Origin: Stappia sp. BW2
GTDB lineage: Bacteria; Pseudomonadota; Alphaproteobacteria; Rhizobiales; Stappiaceae
Direction: 5' to 3'
Assembly (NCBI RefSeq): GCF_008107695.1
Contig: NZ_VIRG01000066.1
Coordinates: 186,001 to 250,000 of the forward strand
Length of the DNA stretch: 64,000 nt
The translations under genes were made by a program, and so were the position numbers. How positions within the stretch are numbered: position 1 is the stretch's first letter; every line of letters starts with the position of its first letter. Below the pieces are notes generated by a model. The model ran no database searches. It worked only from the letters and a program-made list of their open reading frames with translations, and was not told the origin of the DNA. Of this stretch, positions 53,334 to 63,445 are shown one piece after another.

Positions 53334-54725
53334 GTGGTCAAACAATTGAAAACGCACCCGCTTCCAAGCGTCGATTCCCAAATTCTCTACAAGCGCTACC
53401 AGCCGCTTGACGGTGAAGAGATCAAGGCTGTCATTCTGGCAGTCGCGGAGAAAGCGGGTGTGCCGCAGAGCGCCTGTCAGTTGCTGAACACGTCCGACGA
53501 GATCGACAAGCGCTACTTGTGCGGCAAGTTCCACATCCTCGTAACGCAATCAGAGCCTTTCGAGCAGACGCCGCTGATCGATGCTGCGCTCGAGACATAC
53601 TATGCGCGAACCGCCTTTCCGGAGGCGGTTGATCTTATGTACGACATTGCGGCCTGTACGCAGGTTTCGGTGAGAAAAAGCGTCATTCCAACGGATTCGC
53701 TGCCCGACAATCTGAAGACCTTTTCCGGTGTGGAAAATATAGCCTTCTGTGAACTTGAAGAAACCTTGCAGGCGATGGAGATCGCCAGGTTGATTACGAC
53801 GATCATCGTGGAAAGATCACAGCCGGAGGCCGTGCTTTGGGCGCCAAGCCGTTTCTTGCTGAAACCGGACGCCTTCTCTGCCCTCTCCCGTGCTTCGAAT
53901 TTCGACGACCTGTACCTGTTGCCCAACCCTTTCGCGCAGCAGGATCCGGAAACCGGCGAGCGGCTGATCGGCATGGAGGGAACCGGGGCCCAGTGGCTGA
54001 CCGGCCACCGGGTGAAAGTCCTGCCCTGCGGACTGCCTCCCGAATATCTTGCCGAGATCATCGTCGCCTTTGCGAAGGTTACACGGAAAAACGACCAGAT
54101 GATCGATGACGGCGACGTCTTCGGCCGGAATGAAAACGAAAAGATTCAGGTGATCTACCATGACGAGGACGATGATGACCTGAGCACGATCGAGCTCAAG
54201 GTCGTCCACAATCCCGATTATGGCATCATCCGCGAAAACGCATCGGCGATATACGAGTACCATGAAGGGGTCCGCAAGGAGACAGGTCCCCAGACCATGG
54301 ACAGCGAGGGCGCCGGGCTGGATCCGAACGACCCGGTGGATGCTGCTATCCTGGAACGCTTGCAGGACATGAAGGACGAGACGCCTGCTCCGCAGACCGC
54401 TGAAGGTCCGGACGAGGAAACCCTTGAGCTGGAAATGTCGGGACTGGATCTGCCTGAGCAGTCCTCGACACCGGCTCACGCCGACGCGTCTGAGACTGTC
54501 CCGCCCTCAACCGCGCAGGATCTCCGTGAGACCATCGCCGAGGCATCTGTCCGGTTTGAAGACACTGGTGCTGCCAGAAAGCCTTCTCCCCCGACCAATC
54601 GGATGTCGCTTGCTGAATTGCGCGAATTCGCAAAGCAGGCACAGGTTTCAACCACCCCTCCGGGGAACGCCGGTAAATCACCGGGCTTCCTGTCAAAGCT
54701 GTTCAAACGGAAGGCAGACAGATAA
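53334..54725 (+). CDS. Unrecognised 463-residue protein with acidic and proline-rich C-terminus
   Basis: I do not recognise this family with certainty; the first 250 residues recall DUF4261-type proteins (AVLWAPSRFLLKPDAF). That part is globular, with two Cys-containing regions. Residues about 270-300 form an acidic segment (YHDEDDDDLSTIELK), followed by a disordered stretch rich in Pro, Thr and Glu and a basic end, SPGFLSKLFKRKADR. There is no signal peptide or membrane span. The start appears to be GTG at 53334, with no clear ribosome binding site. It converges on a MerR gene. Confidence 0.7.
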   Translation: MVKQLKTHPLPSVDSQILYKRYQPLDGEEIKAVILAVAEKAGVPQSACQLLNTSDEIDKRYLCGKFHILVTQSEPFEQTPLIDAALETYYARTAFPEAVDLMYDIAACTQVSVRKSVIPTDSLPDNLKTFSGVENIAFCELEETLQAMEIARLITTIIVERSQPEAVLWAPSRFLLKPDAFSALSRASNFDDLYLLPNPFAQQDPETGERLIGMEGTGAQWLTGHRVKVLPCGLPPEYLAEIIVAFAKVTRKNDQMIDDGDVFGRNENEKIQVIYHDEDDDDLSTIELKVVHNPDYGIIRENASAIYEYHEGVRKETGPQTMDSEGAGLDPNDPVDAAILERLQDMKDETPAPQTAEGPDEETLELEMSGLDLPEQSSTPAHADASETVPPSTAQDLRETIAEASVRFEDTGAARKPSPPTNRMSLAELREFAKQAQVSTTPPGNAGKSPGFLSKLFKRKADR

Positions 54726-54750
54726 GGCGTAAACGTTCAGCGCTCAGCCG

Positions 54751-55344
54751 TCAGCGCGCCTGATCCAGCGTGCGCTTGCATTCCAGCAACTCAAAAAGGG
54801 TCGCTTGAAGGCGGCGAATGTCTTCTTTGGTTACGGAGGATTGTGATCCCGCGCCCTGCGCCGGTTTTTCTCCGCGCAGACGGCCAAGGATGCTGAAGTG
54901 ACCATGGGCTGAAGCTGGATCCGGTGCATCGTCAGCCAGGACGCCATTCGGCAGCGGGCCATAGTAGTTTTCATGCTGGCCGTTCTGAGCAACTGCGACC
55001 GGTGCCGGTGCCGGCTCTGCGGGAACCGGTTCGGACGCTGCAACCGCCTCCAGGGTCGACATGTCTTCATGGCGGATCTGCATGACGAAGCGCGGCCCCT
55101 GCTCCTTCAGGATGCGCTGCACGCCCTTGATCGTGTAGCCTTCACCGTAAAGCAGATGACGGATGCCCTTCAAAAGCTCGACATCGTCCGGACGGTAATA
55201 CCGCCGGCCGCCCCCCCGCTTCAGCGGCTTGATCTGCGAGAAGCGTGTCTCCCAGAACCGCAACACGTGTTGCGGCAGATCCAGGTCTTCTGCGACTTCG
55301 CTGATGGTACGAAAGGCGTCGGGGCTTTTTTCCTGCGAGCTCAT
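54751..55344 (-). CDS. MerR-family transcriptional regulator
   Basis: The 197-residue protein has a MerR winged helix (about residues 11-80: [20 protein letters not shown] and [15 protein letters not shown]), a proline/alanine-rich linker (about 110-130), and a helical C-terminus ([19 protein letters not shown]). This short MerR gene next to ihfA is a typical alphaproteobacterial arrangement, but its effector and targets are unknown. It lies 20 bases after ihfA on the same strand. Confidence 0.88.
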   Translation of the reverse strand: MSSQEKSPDAFRTISEVAEDLDLPQHVLRFWETRFSQIKPLKRGGGRRYYRPDDVELLKGIRHLLYGEGYTIKGVQRILKEQGPRFVMQIRHEDMSTLEAVAASEPVPAEPAPAPVAVAQNGQHENYYGPLPNGVLADDAPDPASAHGHFSILGRLRGEKPAQGAGSQSSVTKEDIRRLQATLFELLECKRTLDQAR

Positions 55345-55364
55345 TCGGTCTTAATGTTTTCTTA

Positions 55365-55679
55365 CTATTTGCTGGCCTGCCCTGTCAGCGCATCATTGAT
55401 CCGCTGTTTCAAGACGTTGGACGGTTTGAACACCATCACGCGGCGCGGTGAAATAGGTACTTCTTCGCCGGTCTTTGGATTGCGGCCGATACGCTCCCCC
55501 TTGGAGCGGACCACAAAAGACCCAAAGCTAGATAATTTTACTGATTCTCCTGTCACAAGACAGTCGGAAATTTCAGAAAGTACGCGTTCGACCAACTCAG
55601 AAGATTCGGTCCGGGACAGACCAACTTTCTGATAAACAGCCTCACACAGATCAGCACGGGTAATAGTCCGATTGCCCAT
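55365..55679 (-). CDS. ihfA: Integration host factor subunit alpha
   Basis: The 104-residue DNA-bending protein matches Ihf[18 protein letters not shown], the beta-arm segment [17 protein letters not shown] containing the intercalating Pro, and [17 protein letters not shown]. It forms a heterodimer with IhfB to bend DNA at promoters, origins and recombination sites. It lies between fabH and the MerR gene on the minus strand. Confidence 0.96.
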   Translation of the reverse strand: MGNRTITRADLCEAVYQKVGLSRTESSELVERVLSEISDCLVTGESVKLSSFGSFVVRSKGERIGRNPKTGEEVPISPRRVMVFKPSNVLKQRINDALTGQASK

Positions 55680-55820
55680 AACCCCTCCTCAACGACGCCA
55701 TCATCTGGCTGATTTTGCACAAGAACTCCAATGCAACGCCATACGGTACGGCCTTGCGGCGAGCCGGTCAACCGGAACTCTTGGTGGAAATCAGATTTGT
55801 CGTAGAGCGTAAGGCGAGGC

Positions 55821-56798
55821 TTACCAGCGCAAAAGGACAGAGCCCCAGGTGAATCCGCCGCCCATTGCTTCCAGCATCACGAGATCGTTCTTTTTCACAC
55901 GCCCGTCCTTTACGGCCGTATCCAGCGCAAGCGGAATGGACGCAGCGGAAGTGTTGCCATGATGCTGAACGGTCGTCACGACCTTCTCCGGTGCGATCCG
56001 GAGTTTCTTGGCGCTGGCGTCGATGATGCGCTTGTTGGCCTGGTGCGGAATGAACCAGTCGAGGTCTTCCGATGTCGTACCCGTAGCCTTGTAGGCATCC
56101 TCGATCACGTCGGTGATCATGCCGACGGCGTGTTTGTAGACCTCGCGGCCTTCCATCCGAAGGTGACCGACTGTCTGGGTTGCGGACGGACCACCGTCGA
56201 CAAACAGCTTTTCCTTGTGGCGGCCATCCGAGCGCAGGTGAGATGTCAGAACACCCCGGTCCGCCGTCGTGCCCTCACCTTCACCAGCTTCAACGACGAC
56301 AGCACCCGCGCCATCGCCAAAGAGAACGCAGGTCGTGCGATCGGTCCAGTCGAGAATACGCGAGAAGGTTTCTGCGCCAATGACCAGGCAGCGCTTTGAC
56401 AGGCCGGCCCGAATGTAGGCGTCAGCGGTCGTCAGAGCGTAGACAAACCCGGAACAGACGGCATGCACGTCGAATGCGGCGCCGTGATAGATGCCCAGAT
56501 TGGCCTGCACGGTGACAGCCGTTGCCGGAAAGGTGTTGTCCGGTGTGGCGGTTGCCAGAATGATGGTGTCAATCTCCTGAGCGTCCCTGCCGGCGCTTTC
56601 CAGCGCCCGCCTGGCAGCTTCCAGAGCGAGGTCCGAGGTCACCTCTCCTTCGGCGGCAACGTGGCGCTGCTGGATGCCAGTGCGCTGAACGATCCATTCG
56701 TCAGACGTATCGACCATCTTGGAAAGATCGTCATTTGTCAGGATTTTTTCCGGCAGGAAGCTTCCGCAGCCGGTTACGGTGGAACGGATTACGCTCAC
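55821..56798 (-). CDS. fabH: Beta-ketoacyl-ACP synthase III
   Basis: The 325-residue enzyme starts fatty acid synthesis by condensing acetyl-CoA with malonyl-ACP. The catalytic triad is visible: Cys in VHAVCSGF, His in IPHQANKRI and Asn in HGNTSAAS. It overlaps plsX by four bases (ATGA), so the two lipid genes are translationally coupled. Confidence 0.96.
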   Translation of the reverse strand: MSVIRSTVTGCGSFLPEKILTNDDLSKMVDTSDEWIVQRTGIQQRHVAAEGEVTSDLALEAARRALESAGRDAQEIDTIILATATPDNTFPATAVTVQANLGIYHGAAFDVHAVCSGFVYALTTADAYIRAGLSKRCLVIGAETFSRILDWTDRTTCVLFGDGAGAVVVEAGEGEGTTADRGVLTSHLRSDGRHKEKLFVDGGPSATQTVGHLRMEGREVYKHAVGMITDVIEDAYKATGTTSEDLDWFIPHQANKRIIDASAKKLRIAPEKVVTTVQHHGNTSAASIPLALDTAVKDGRVKKNDLVMLEAMGGGFTWGSVLLRW

Positions 56799-57859
56799 AA
56801 ATCACCTTCCGATGTCGGCGCGGCTTCAGCGAAGCGGCCGCGATGATAATTCACAAGGTCCTGGGCGATCTTGTGTGTCAGTTCGTTTTTGACCATGTCG
56901 TAGGCAAGGTCGATGGCCGAGGCATAGCCCTCGGCGTCCGTCCCGCCGTGACTTTTGATCACGATGCCGTTCAGTCCCAGGAACACGCCGCCGTTGACCT
57001 TGCGCGGGTCCATTTTCTCGCGCAGCAGATCAAAGGCGCCTTTGGCGAAGATATAGCCGATTTTGGACATAAAGGTCCGATTCATGGCCGAACGCAAGTA
57101 ACTGCCGATCTGCTTGGCGGTACCTTCCGCGGTTTTGAGCGCGATGTTACCGGCAAAACCTTCGGTCACGACCACATCGACCGTGCCCTTGCCCAGATCG
57201 TCGCCCTCCACGAACCCGGCATAATGCAGCGAGCGCAGTGGCGTTTCGCGCAGGAGCCGGCCAGCGGTACGAACTTCTTCCAGACCCTTGACCTCTTCCA
57301 CGCCAATGTTCAGCAGGCCGACGCTTGGCTTTTGAACGCCAAACAAGGCCCGCGCCATGGCGCCGCCGAGAATGGCGAAGTCGATGAGCTGCTGTGCATC
57401 GGCGCCAATCGTCGCGCCGACATCAAGCACGACGGACTCGCCGCGCATGGTTGGCCAGATGGCCGCAATGGCTGGCCGTTCGATATTGGCCATCGTTCGC
57501 AGGCAAAACTTCGACATGGCCATGAGCGCGCCGGTGTTTCCGGCAGAAACGGCCACAGAGGCATCGCCGGTCTTCACGGCTTCGATGGACCGCCACATGG
57601 ACGAACGCCAGCGGCCCTGGCGCAGCGCCTGGCTGGGCTTGGTGTCCATGGCAATGGAGACATCGCAATGATGGAAGGTCGAAGCGTCGCGAACTCTTGG
57701 ATACTTCTCCAGAAGAGGCAGAACGACCTTTTCGTTACCGAACAACAGAAAGCGGATGTCGGGATGACGGACAAGCGCGATTTCCGCCCCGGGAATGACG
57801 ACGTCAGCCCCATGATCGCCACCCATGGCATCCAGAGAAATCGGAATAGTTTTCGCCAT
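56795..57859 (-). CDS. plsX: Phosphate acyltransferase PlsX
   Basis: The 354-residue enzyme makes acyl-phosphate from acyl-ACP for phospholipid synthesis. The start [19 protein letters not shown] and the later [10 protein letters not shown] and [12 protein letters not shown] are diagnostic. It lies between the YceD-like gene (215 bases upstream) and fabH. No rpmF gene lies between YceD and plsX. Confidence 0.96.
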   Translation of the reverse strand: MAKTIPISLDAMGGDHGADVVIPGAEIALVRHPDIRFLLFGNEKVVLPLLEKYPRVRDASTFHHCDVSIAMDTKPSQALRQGRWRSSMWRSIEAVKTGDASVAVSAGNTGALMAMSKFCLRTMANIERPAIAAIWPTMRGESVVLDVGATIGADAQQLIDFAILGGAMARALFGVQKPSVGLLNIGVEEVKGLEEVRTAGRLLRETPLRSLHYAGFVEGDDLGKGTVDVVVTEGFAGNIALKTAEGTAKQIGSYLRSAMNRTFMSKIGYIFAKGAFDLLREKMDPRKVNGGVFLGLNGIVIKSHGGTDAEGYASAIDLAYDMVKNELTHKIAQDLVNYHRGRFAEAAPTSEGDL

Positions 57860-58074
57860 CTAGAAGGTCTTTTGACGTTTCGCTACCAAGAACAGCACCG
57901 AGCGGTGCTTCCAGACAAAGTCCTGCAGGTCCGGCAAGGGCCTAGAACGGGCGCGAACATAACGGTTTTGGCAAGACTGACAACCGTTTTCCTGATCGCG
58001 AAGAGTTCTGACGTTGAAAACCTGCATGAAGACCCTGTCCATATCGTTCGGGCAACTGTGAATACGATGACCAA

Positions 58075-58647
58075 TCAGCTGTCGGACTGATCCTTGAGCG
58101 CCTGCAACGCAGCGAAAGGCGACGGTTTGGCCTCTGGTTCCTCGTCAGCACTTACGTCCTCGCCATCGCCTCCCTCGAACTCTACACCCGGCTTGCGCGG
58201 GAACGGGTCAAGCGTCAGCGCCAGTTCCTCGCAGATGACAGCTCCCAGGTCGAGAACACCATCCAGAATCACATCGGGCGGATCGAGCGTTTCAAGATCG
58301 ATCTCGATCTCGCCGTCATCATTGAGATCGCTGACCTTGCGAGGGCGGCTGGACTGGGGTTCGAAAGTGCGGTCGACATCGATCTTCAGCTGGCTTTCGA
58401 AGGGTTCCAGCGACACGACACATGTCTGCTCAAGCGTAGCGGTCAGCGGACCGACCACACGCAATCCCGCCTTGCGATACGGCTTCAGCAGGAAATCCGC
58501 CTTGAGGTCACGAATGCCATCCAGCTCATAGGTTTTCGCGATGGCTTTCAGAGCTGCCTCATCCGGCTTGACAGTGACGCGTTCGTCCTTGTCGACAACG
58601 CGGGCCGCGTTGATCTTGTAGGAATAGGGGAAAGTTTGTTTTTTCAT
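58075..58647 (-). CDS. YceD family (DUF177) protein
   Basis: The 190-residue protein matches DUF177/YceD: LKADFLLKPYRKAGLRVVGPL, the Cys-containing ATLEQTCVVSLEPFESQL, and the acidic end GGDGEDVSADEEPEAKPSPF. The family is linked to 23S rRNA maturation or stability in several bacteria and plants. It precedes plsX and follows the CBP3-like gene on the minus strand. Confidence 0.88.
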   Translation of the reverse strand: MKKQTFPYSYKINAARVVDKDERVTVKPDEAALKAIAKTYELDGIRDLKADFLLKPYRKAGLRVVGPLTATLEQTCVVSLEPFESQLKIDVDRTFEPQSSRPRKVSDLNDDGEIEIDLETLDPPDVILDGVLDLGAVICEELALTLDPFPRKPGVEFEGGDGEDVSADEEPEAKPSPFAALQALKDQSDS

Positions 58648-58703
58648 TTCTTGTTTTTACCTTGGCACCTTTGTCGCGGCCTCTTTCACCGCCGGCTTGG
58701 CTC

Positions 58704-59252
58704 TCAGACCGGCAATGCCTTGAATTTTTCAGGGTCGGGCCAGACGATGCTCCCGTTCATCAGTGCTTCCACCGTCTGCCCCTCAAGGCTTTCGGCTGCT
58801 TCCAGCATATAATACGCCAAACGCTCCTGCGCGACCGGTTCCGGGGCATCGGGATAGATATTGCGACCGAGTGCCTCGGCCAGCTCATCAACTCTTTTTG
58901 TTTCGATCGCCGGAATATAGGCATCCGCGCGGCCATAAAAAGCTTCACCCATGACTTTCACCTTCTTTGGCACACGCGTGTCGCTGACGCCCATTTCGCG
59001 CAACGAGGCATCCATGTCCTGAAAGAACAGGTCGAAAACGTTCTGTGTGAACTCCGAAACCTTTTTGCCTTCCCCGCGCATCCGGCGGAAATACAGCACT
59101 GCATGGGCCACGATCATGTCAAATCGGCCGTCAACACTATCAGGCACGTGAAAGTCAGTATAAAAGACTGGCTGCCGTGCTTGAGCCACGATTTCACAAT
59201 AAACCTTGTGCTCGGCATCGCGGGTCCGTCGGCGGAACAGGCCAAACAGCAT
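58704..59252 (-). CDS. Ubiquinol-cytochrome c chaperone (CBP3-like)
   Basis: The 182-residue protein matches the CBP3/ubiquinol-cytochrome c chaperone domain, which in mitochondria assists cytochrome b assembly. Recognisable parts are YTDFHVPDSVDGRFDMIVAH, YFRRMRGEG, and the DASLREMGVSDTRVPKKVK segment. The ATG at 59252 has AAGGAG five bases upstream; the longer frame to 59327 overlaps the bamE promoter and is not used. The gene is divergent from bamE. Confidence 0.9.
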   Translation of the reverse strand: MLFGLFRRRTRDAEHKVYCEIVAQARQPVFYTDFHVPDSVDGRFDMIVAHAVLYFRRMRGEGKKVSEFTQNVFDLFFQDMDASLREMGVSDTRVPKKVKVMGEAFYGRADAYIPAIETKRVDELAEALGRNIYPDAPEPVAQERLAYYMLEAAESLEGQTVEALMNGSIVWPDPEKFKALPV

Positions 59253-59365
59253 GGCATCTCCTTTTAAGTCAGGTGTTGCCTTGTGCCCTATCCCACGATA
59301 GTGACTTTGCCAAGCAACGAAATTCAAGAGCAGCCAGACCGGTCTGGCGAAACGGGAATTCTTAG

Positions 59366-59803
59366 ATGAACTTCAAGGCAAGCGCCCTGATCCTTCCGCT
59401 TCTGGTCACCTTACCGCTCGGCGGCTGTTTTACATCCACGTATACGCACGGGCATGTCATCACCAGCGACATGCTGAACCAGGTTCAGGTCGGCTCCAGC
59501 CGCGAACAGGTTGAGCTTGTTCTGGGAACCCCGTCAACGACGTCCAGCCTCAACGGTGACGCCTACTATTACATCTCCCAAAAAACCGCGACGACCGCCT
59601 TCATGGCGCCGGATATCGTGGAGCAGCGCGTGGTTGCGGTTTACTTCGACAAGGACGGCTACGTCCAGGATCTCGGCAACTACTCGCTGGAAGACGGCAA
59701 GATCGTCGACATCGTCACGCGCAAGACCCGGACGGGCGGCGCCGACTACGGCTTCCTGACGCAGATCCTGCGCGGTGCGACCAACCCGAGCCTCGGCCTC
59801 TAA
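59366..59803 (+). CDS. bamE: Outer membrane assembly lipoprotein BamE/SmpA
   Basis: The 145-residue protein has a lipoprotein signal ending in LPLGGC (Cys 21) and a SmpA/OmlA domain with GSSREQVELVLGTPSTTSSL, typical of BamE. As part of the BAM complex it supports outer membrane protein folding. It is divergent from the CBP3-like gene and convergent with hppA, with an intrinsic terminator between them. Confidence 0.92.
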   Translation: MNFKASALILPLLVTLPLGGCFTSTYTHGHVITSDMLNQVQVGSSREQVELVLGTPSTTSSLNGDAYYYISQKTATTAFMAPDIVEQRVVAVYFDKDGYVQDLGNYSLEDGKIVDIVTRKTRTGGADYGFLTQILRGATNPSLGL

Positions 59804-59826
59804 GGCCAAAGCTGCAAGCAAATGAA

Positions 59827-59858
59827 AAAGCCCCGGCCAGCGGCCGGGGCTTTCTTTT
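59827..59858. terminator. Bidirectional terminator between bamE and hppA
   Basis: AAAGCCCCGGCC (59827-59838) and GGCCGGGGCTTT (59842-59853) form a perfect 12-base stem with a three-base loop and T/A runs on both sides. Confidence 0.9.
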
Positions 59859-59867
59859 TCTGCTCCT

Positions 59868-62003
59868 TCAGTGCGCCAGGATCGCCAGCAGCAGCAAAGC
59901 CACGATGTTGGTGATCTTGATCATCGGGTTCACGGCCGGACCGGCAGTATCCTTGTAGGGATCTCCCACCGTATCGCCTGTCACCGAGGCCTTGTGGGCC
60001 TCGCTGCCCTTCTGGTGGGTTACGCCGTCCTTGTCGGTGAAACCGTCTTCGAAGGACTTCTTGGCGTTGTCCCAGGCACCGCCACCGGCGGTCATGGAAA
60101 TTGCCACGAAGAGACCCGTCACGATCACACCGAGCAGCATCGCCCCGAGCGCCGCGAAGGCATCCGCAGGTGTCGCCACGGCCTTGACCAGAAAGAACAC
60201 CACGATGGGCGACAGCACCGGCAGCAGCGAGGGGATGATCATCTCCCGGATCGCCGCCTTTGTGAGCATGTCCACTGCACGGCCGTAATCCGGCCGTTCC
60301 GTCCCCTGCATGATGCCTGGCTTTTCCTTGAACTGGCGGCGAACTTCTTCCACCACCGCACCGGCCGCCCTGCCGACGGCGGTCATGGAAATGCCGCCGA
60401 AGAGATAGGGCAACAGGCCACCGAACAGGAGCCCCGCGACCACATAGGGGTTGGACAGCGTGAACAGGGTACTGACGTCGATACCGTAGAAAATCGATCC
60501 TTCTGCAGCATTGCTGGAGAAGAATTTCAGATCTTCCGTATAGGCGGCGAAGAGCACCAGCGCTCCGAGGCCTGCAGACCCGATGGCATAGCCCTTGGTG
60601 ACCGCCTTGGTGGTGTTGCCAACCGCATCGAGTGCATCCGTGGTGGAGCGCACTTCAGCCGGAAGGTCCGCCATTTCGGCAATGCCGCCGGCGTTGTCCG
60701 TCACCGGGCCGAAAGCATCGAGCGCGACCACCATGCCCGCCAGCGCCAGCATCGTCGTCACCGCAATCGCGATCCCGAAAAGGCCCGCGAAGGCGTGCGT
60801 CACCAGAATACCGGCAATGATGATCAAGGCCGGCAAGGCTGTCGCCTCCAGTGACACGGCAAGACCCTGGATCACGTTGGTGCCATGACCGGTGACCGAA
60901 GCCTGTGCAATGGACCTGACCGGACGGTACTCCGTACCGGTGTAATACTCTGTCACCCAGATGATCAGCCCGGTTACCACCAGTCCCACGAGACCACAGA
61001 CGAACAGGTCGAATCCGGTGAAGGTCGTTCCGCCCGACGTGGTGAATTCCGTACCTGCCCCGATCCAGCCGAAGATGATGATCCCAAGGGCAACTGCGGA
61101 CAGCACCGACGTGGCGATGAAGCCCTTGTAGAGCGCTCCCATGATCGAGTTGTTGCTGCCAAGCTTGACGAAGAACGTGCCGATGATGGACGTCACCACG
61201 CAGCTTGCACCGATCAGCAACGGCAGATGCATCAGATCAATGGCCTGGCTGCTGGTGAAGAATATCGACGCCAGAACCATCGTGGCGACAACCGTCACCG
61301 CGTAGGTTTCGAACAGGTCGGCCGCCATGCCCGCACAGTCGCCGACATTGTCGCCGACGTTGTCGGCAATGGTGGCCGGGTTGCGTGGATCATCCTCCGG
61401 AATTCCGGCTTCCACCTTGCCAACCAGGTCGCCGCCAACGTCAGCCCCCTTGGTGAAGATACCGCCGCCGAGACGGGCGAAGATGGAAATGAGGGATGCA
61501 CCGAAGCCAAGCGCGACCAGCGCGTCGATCACGGTCCGGTCGGTCGGGTCGTAGCCCATCATGCCGGTGAGGATGGCGAAATAGACGGCAACGCCAAGCA
61601 AGGCCAGGCCAGCAACCAAAAGGCCGGTAACTGCACCGGCCCTGAACGCAATCTCCAGCCCTGCCCCGAGGCTTTGGCTGGCCGCCTGGGCGGTGCGGAC
61701 ATTGGCCCGGACAGAAACCATCATGCCGATGTAACCGGCAGCTCCCGAGAGGATGGCCCCGATGGCAAAACCGATTGCCGCGGTGCCGGACAGCAGAAGC
61801 CAGGCGAGCACGAAAACAACGGCCCCCACGATGGCAATAGTCGTATATTGACGGTTGAGATAAGCGCTAGCCCCTTCCTGGATCGCCTCGGCGATCTCCT
61901 GCATACGCGCGTTCCCTGCATCCGCTGCCATAACGGACTGGATAGCCCATGCCCCATAGGCAAGGGACAAGAGGCCACAAAAGATGACGACAAGCTCGAT
62001 CAT
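59868..62003 (-). CDS. hppA: Proton-translocating inorganic pyrophosphatase
   Basis: The 711-residue protein has about 16 membrane helices and couples pyrophosphate hydrolysis to ion pumping. Catalytic segments are [20 protein letters not shown], the [11 protein letters not shown] aspartate cluster and the C-terminal [19 protein letters not shown]. The sequence GNTTKA carries Lys where K+-dependent enzymes have Ala, so it should be the K+-independent H+-pumping type. The ATG at 62003 follows GGGAGG; the longer frame to 62096 is unsupported. Confidence 0.95.
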   Translation of the reverse strand: MIELVVIFCGLLSLAYGAWAIQSVMAADAGNARMQEIAEAIQEGASAYLNRQYTTIAIVGAVVFVLAWLLLSGTAAIGFAIGAILSGAAGYIGMMVSVRANVRTAQAASQSLGAGLEIAFRAGAVTGLLVAGLALLGVAVYFAILTGMMGYDPTDRTVIDALVALGFGASLISIFARLGGGIFTKGADVGGDLVGKVEAGIPEDDPRNPATIADNVGDNVGDCAGMAADLFETYAVTVVATMVLASIFFTSSQAIDLMHLPLLIGASCVVTSIIGTFFVKLGSNNSIMGALYKGFIATSVLSAVALGIIIFGWIGAGTEFTTSGGTTFTGFDLFVCGLVGLVVTGLIIWVTEYYTGTEYRPVRSIAQASVTGHGTNVIQGLAVSLEATALPALIIIAGILVTHAFAGLFGIAIAVTTMLALAGMVVALDAFGPVTDNAGGIAEMADLPAEVRSTTDALDAVGNTTKAVTKGYAIGSAGLGALVLFAAYTEDLKFFSSNAAEGSIFYGIDVSTLFTLSNPYVVAGLLFGGLLPYLFGGISMTAVGRAAGAVVEEVRRQFKEKPGIMQGTERPDYGRAVDMLTKAAIREMIIPSLLPVLSPIVVFFLVKAVATPADAFAALGAMLLGVIVTGLFVAISMTAGGGAWDNAKKSFEDGFTDKDGVTHQKGSEAHKASVTGDTVGDPYKDTAGPAVNPMIKITNIVALLLLAILAH

Positions 62004-62221
62004 ACTTCCTCCCAAAGCTGCGGCGGATTGATTTTCTTGTCGTTTTTTCCGCCTGACGGCCCTACACACCAATTCCTCGACGTTAGGGAAAGTCACGATA
62101 GCAGCAAAGCGGAGCGTCTCGTCAAGCTCTTACATTGTTTAATTTAAAACTTCCGTTGCGTTATTTTTTGGTGCGATGCAGTATTTATGCTGCGCTGACG
62201 AAATGGATTTTAGACGGTACT

Positions 62222-63445
62222 TTAAGCAGTTGTATCCACTCTTCTTTCTGCAACCGAGAGCCAGACAAGCAAGCCGATGCACAGCACCACGAAGGGAAAG
62301 ACCAGCGTGGTGACAGTGTCCCAGCCGTAAACGTTCAACAGGGCACCGGATGAGAAAGAGGCAGCGGCAACGAAGCCGAAAACCAGGAAATCATTGACCG
62401 CCTGCACCAGGTTCCGCTCCTCGGGCCGATAGGTGTCAGTCAGCATGGCGGTGGCGCCGATAAAGCCGAAATTCCAGCCAAGGCCGAGCAGGATCAGAGC
62501 GATCCAGAAATTGGCGAGATCCACACCCATCAGTGCAACGGTTGAACACCCGGCCAGCAGCAACAGGCCGATGGAAACGATCCTCTCCTTGCCGAAGCGG
62601 GCAATGAGATTGCCGGTGAAGAAGCTTGGGCCGAACATGGCCAGCACATGCCATTGAATGCCAAGCGTGGCGTCGTTTTGAGACAGACCGCAACCGATCA
62701 TGGCCAGCGGCGTTGCCGTCATCACCATGCTCATGAGCGCGTAGGAGCAGATGCCGCAGGCAGCCGCGACAATGAAACGGCGCTGCGTCATGATCTGAAG
62801 CAGCGGACGTCCCCCCGCCTGGGCATGGCTTTGCCGTTTCGGTTTGGGAACACGAAGGAAAGACACCAGGAAGAAGGCGATCAGCGACAAGGCCGCCTGA
62901 GCCAGATAAGTGCCGGCGAACAGGATCGGTGAAAACAGATCCTTGGTTGCGATAACCGTTTGCGGACCGACAATGCCGGCCAGCACGCCCCCCGCGAGCA
63001 CCCATGAGATAGCCTTGGGTTTGAAGGCATCACTTGCGGTATCGGCTGCAGCAAAGCGATATTGCTGCACAAATGCGCCGGCAAACCCGCTGATGCAGCA
63101 CCCAAGGGCGAACAGCAAGAACGCATCCTGAAAAACCGCGAACGATGCCAGAAGCCCCGCTATGGCACCAAGAAGCGCCGCCCCCATGAACCCGGCGCGG
63201 CGGCCATAGCGTCGCATGATCATGCCTGCAGGTATGGTTCCAAAAGCGGTTCCCAGGACCATGGCCGAGACCGGCAAGGTCGCCAGCGACTTGTCCGTTT
63301 CCAGCATCGCATAACCGACAATAGGCGCCGTCGCGATCACGATAGACGCAGAAGCCCCGCCAATCGCCTGGGCCAGAGCCAGAAGCAGCGCGTTTCGTTT
63401 TGCCAGACTGTCGTCGACAAAGCTATCGGGGGTGGTCACGGTCAT
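62222..63445 (-). CDS. Major facilitator superfamily transporter
   Basis: The 407-residue protein has 12 predicted membrane helices and MFS loop motifs such as MRRYGRRAGFMGAALLG between helices 2 and 3. NLIARFGKERIVSIGLLLL marks the equivalent loop in the second half. The substrate is not evident. The ATG at 63445 gives a compact N-terminus; an ATG at 63484 would add 13 residues and cannot be excluded. Confidence 0.85.
   Translation of the reverse strand: MTVTTPDSFVDDSLAKRNALLLALAQAIGGASASIVIATAPIVGYAMLETDKSLATLPVSAMVLGTAFGTIPAGMIMRRYGRRAGFMGAALLGAIAGLLASFAVFQDAFLLFALGCCISGFAGAFVQQYRFAAADTASDAFKPKAISWVLAGGVLAGIVGPQTVIATKDLFSPILFAGTYLAQAALSLIAFFLVSFLRVPKPKRQSHAQAGGRPLLQIMTQRRFIVAAACGICSYALMSMVMTATPLAMIGCGLSQNDATLGIQWHVLAMFGPSFFTGNLIARFGKERIVSIGLLLLAGCSTVALMGVDLANFWIALILLGLGWNFGFIGATAMLTDTYRPEERNLVQAVNDFLVFGFVAAASFSSGALLNVYGWDTVTTLVFPFVVLCIGLLVWLSVAERRVDTTA

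Noticed and set aside
57860..58074. Possible rpmF gene between the YceD-like gene and plsX
   Set aside because: The frames in this gap do not resemble ribosomal protein L32 and lack its zinc cysteines.
60885..62147. 420-codon plus-strand frame opposite hppA
   Set aside because: It is antisense to a highly conserved pyrophosphatase and has no domain features of its own.
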